Shown: positions 63,297 through 64,000 of the stretch, piece after piece
Numbering within the stretch: position 1 is the first letter of the stretch
How the letters are laid out: the number at the start of each line of letters is the position of its first letter
The notes under the pieces: generated by a model
Database searches by the model: none
Told to the model about the DNA's origin: nothing
The model's input: the letters and a program-made list of their open reading frames with translations, nothing else
Program-made: the position numbers and the translations under genes
Assembly: GCA_011389885.1 (NCBI GenBank)
Contig: JAABTK010000009.1
Location: forward strand, 1-64,000
Reading direction: 5' to 3'
From: Gammaproteobacteria bacterium
GTDB lineage: Bacteria > Pseudomonadota > Gammaproteobacteria > Chromatiales > Chromatiaceae
DNA: 64,000 nucleotides

Positions 63297-63834
63297 AAGA
63301 GAGGGGGGCTTGGGAGGTTGAGGCTTTAGCCGGGCTTGGGGGCTTCGCTCGCCTAAGCACCAACCACCCAGTTGAATCACAGATAAACACGGGTGAGCAC
63401 AGATAGCCGACTGGCAAAGGCGCTCCCGTAAACCCGCAAAGACCCACCAACCCTTCAGCGCCGCGCCCAGCACGAGGCGCCTTCAATGGACGCGGCGCTG
63501 ATAGATCGCGACCAACGCCAATGACCGGGGGAGCGCCTTTGCCCATCCGCGCTGGGGTGTCAAACGCGAGTTTGACCCTGCGGCGATTTTCCGCTCGACC
63601 GCGGACTGCTTGAAGGCGCCCTATTAAAGAACCACAGATGGACACGGATAAACACGGATTTGTGTTTAGAGGAAAATGTTGCCGCTGGTCTCCAAGCTCC
63701 AGCTTGGAGACCCACGTCTTGGAAACCCCGCTTCCCGAGCCATTCGGAAAACTGAAGCCATCGAAACACCTCTCCGCGCCCTCTGCGGTCCTACATGGCG
63801 TTGTTTCCGCTCCTGGTGCGCGGCCCGGCTCGCC
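63297..63834. repeat. Intergenic mosaic of repeat fragments
   Basis: No gene is visible in these 538 bases. Recognised pieces are 63316-63369 (also at 28231-28281), CACAGATAAACACGGGTGAG and ACCACAGATGGACACGGATA (63378-63660), the GGCGCGGCGCTGATAGATCG-type segment also at 22010-22075, hairpins CTCCAAGCTCCAGCTTGGAG, and a terminal CTCTGCGGTCCTA...GTTGTTTCCG. Confidence 0.55.
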
Positions 63835-64000
63835 TCACGCCTTGATCCGCACCGCCAGCACATCGCACTCGGCCAGATGCAACACGCCGTTGGCGGTGGA
63901 GCCGAGCAATAGCTGAAGACCGTGGCGGCCATGACTGCCGAGCACGATCAGGTCCGCGCCCCGTTCCTTGGCCAGGCGCACGATTTCGTGCTTGGGCGAG
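63835..64000 (-). CDS. Universal stress protein, C-terminal part, cut by window edge
   Basis: The stop is at 63837-63835 and the frame runs off base 64000; 54 residues are visible. They end a UspA domain: EIVRLAKERGADLIVLGSHG followed by RHGLQLLLGSTANGVLHLAECDVLAVRI. The nucleotide-binding motif G-x2-G-x9-G-S is intact (GSHGRHGLQLLLGS). It is distinct from the TeaD-like protein at 54031-54474. Confidence 0.9.
   Translation of the reverse strand, partial: SPKHEIVRLAKERGADLIVLGSHGRHGLQLLLGSTANGVLHLAECDVLAVRIKA

Overview
The window reads as chromosome of a halotolerant or halophilic gammaproteobacterium, probably near the purple/sulfur-oxidising Chromatiales. The evidence is the high GC content, E. 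coli-type core proteins (FtsK, HemE, SpeD, TrhP/YegQ, ThiC, Bcp), an outer membrane (TonB receptor, porin, RND pump), and an ectoine TRAP uptake operon (teaABCD type) next to a betaine/choline-type BCCT carrier. The genus is an inference. No rRNA, tRNA, CRISPR array, prophage or intact transposase was seen.

Layout. 1-5.6 kb: the end-truncated gene of a secreted beta-helix/HYR protein, divergent from an OmpR-type response regulator and a 7TM-DISM hybrid histidine kinase. 5.7-10.7 kb (minus): a NapH-NapG-like iron-sulfur fusion, a Uma2 protein, a Tat-exported DUF362 protein and a CAP-domain protein broken by one in-frame TAA. 10.7-21.7 kb (minus): a signalling island made of trhP, a 16-TM sensor-MFS fusion, a LysM/FimV-like plus ABC-type binding protein fusion, an adenylate cyclase with two Cache domains, a bacteriohemerythrin and a soluble PDC sensor protein. 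22.3-30.2 kb: hemE, bcp, speD, ftsK and an exported amidohydrolase. 30.5-38.6 kb: Uma2, an RND pump with its adaptor, and a TonB receptor. 38.6-43.6 kb (minus): a GspF/PilC protein, a 28-unit heptamer repeat array, a nuclease-fold-like protein, a GspE/PilB-type ATPase carrying two cyclic-nucleotide-binding domains, and a 55-residue membrane protein. 43.8-47.6 kb: an MscS-type channel in a tight operon with three unknown membrane proteins, the last with pilin-like features. 47.8-50.3 kb: a secreted protein and a small membrane protein. 51.2-57.8 kb (minus): the osmolyte uptake island (BCCT, porin, teaD, teaC, teaB, teaA). 58.8-62.7 kb: a Fur-type iron-binding protein gene and riboswitch-controlled thiC. 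62.7-64 kb: a decayed transposase, repeats and the end of a universal stress protein gene.

The intergenic spaces are loaded with dispersed non-coding repeats. There are two 160-bp copies of a MITE with about 18-bp terminal inverted repeats, at least six copies of a 370-480-bp element bounded by CTAGTAC...GTACTAG-like ends, REP-like palindromes, and the heptamer array. No gene in the window explains their movement.

The two most promising undescribed assemblies are (a) the cyclase / binding-protein / sensor-MFS trio at 12.1-19.7 kb, in which all three products have a periplasmic sensing or binding part, and (b) the secretion/pilus-type ATPase with N-terminal cNMP-binding domains. A cAMP link between the two is possible but is only an inference.
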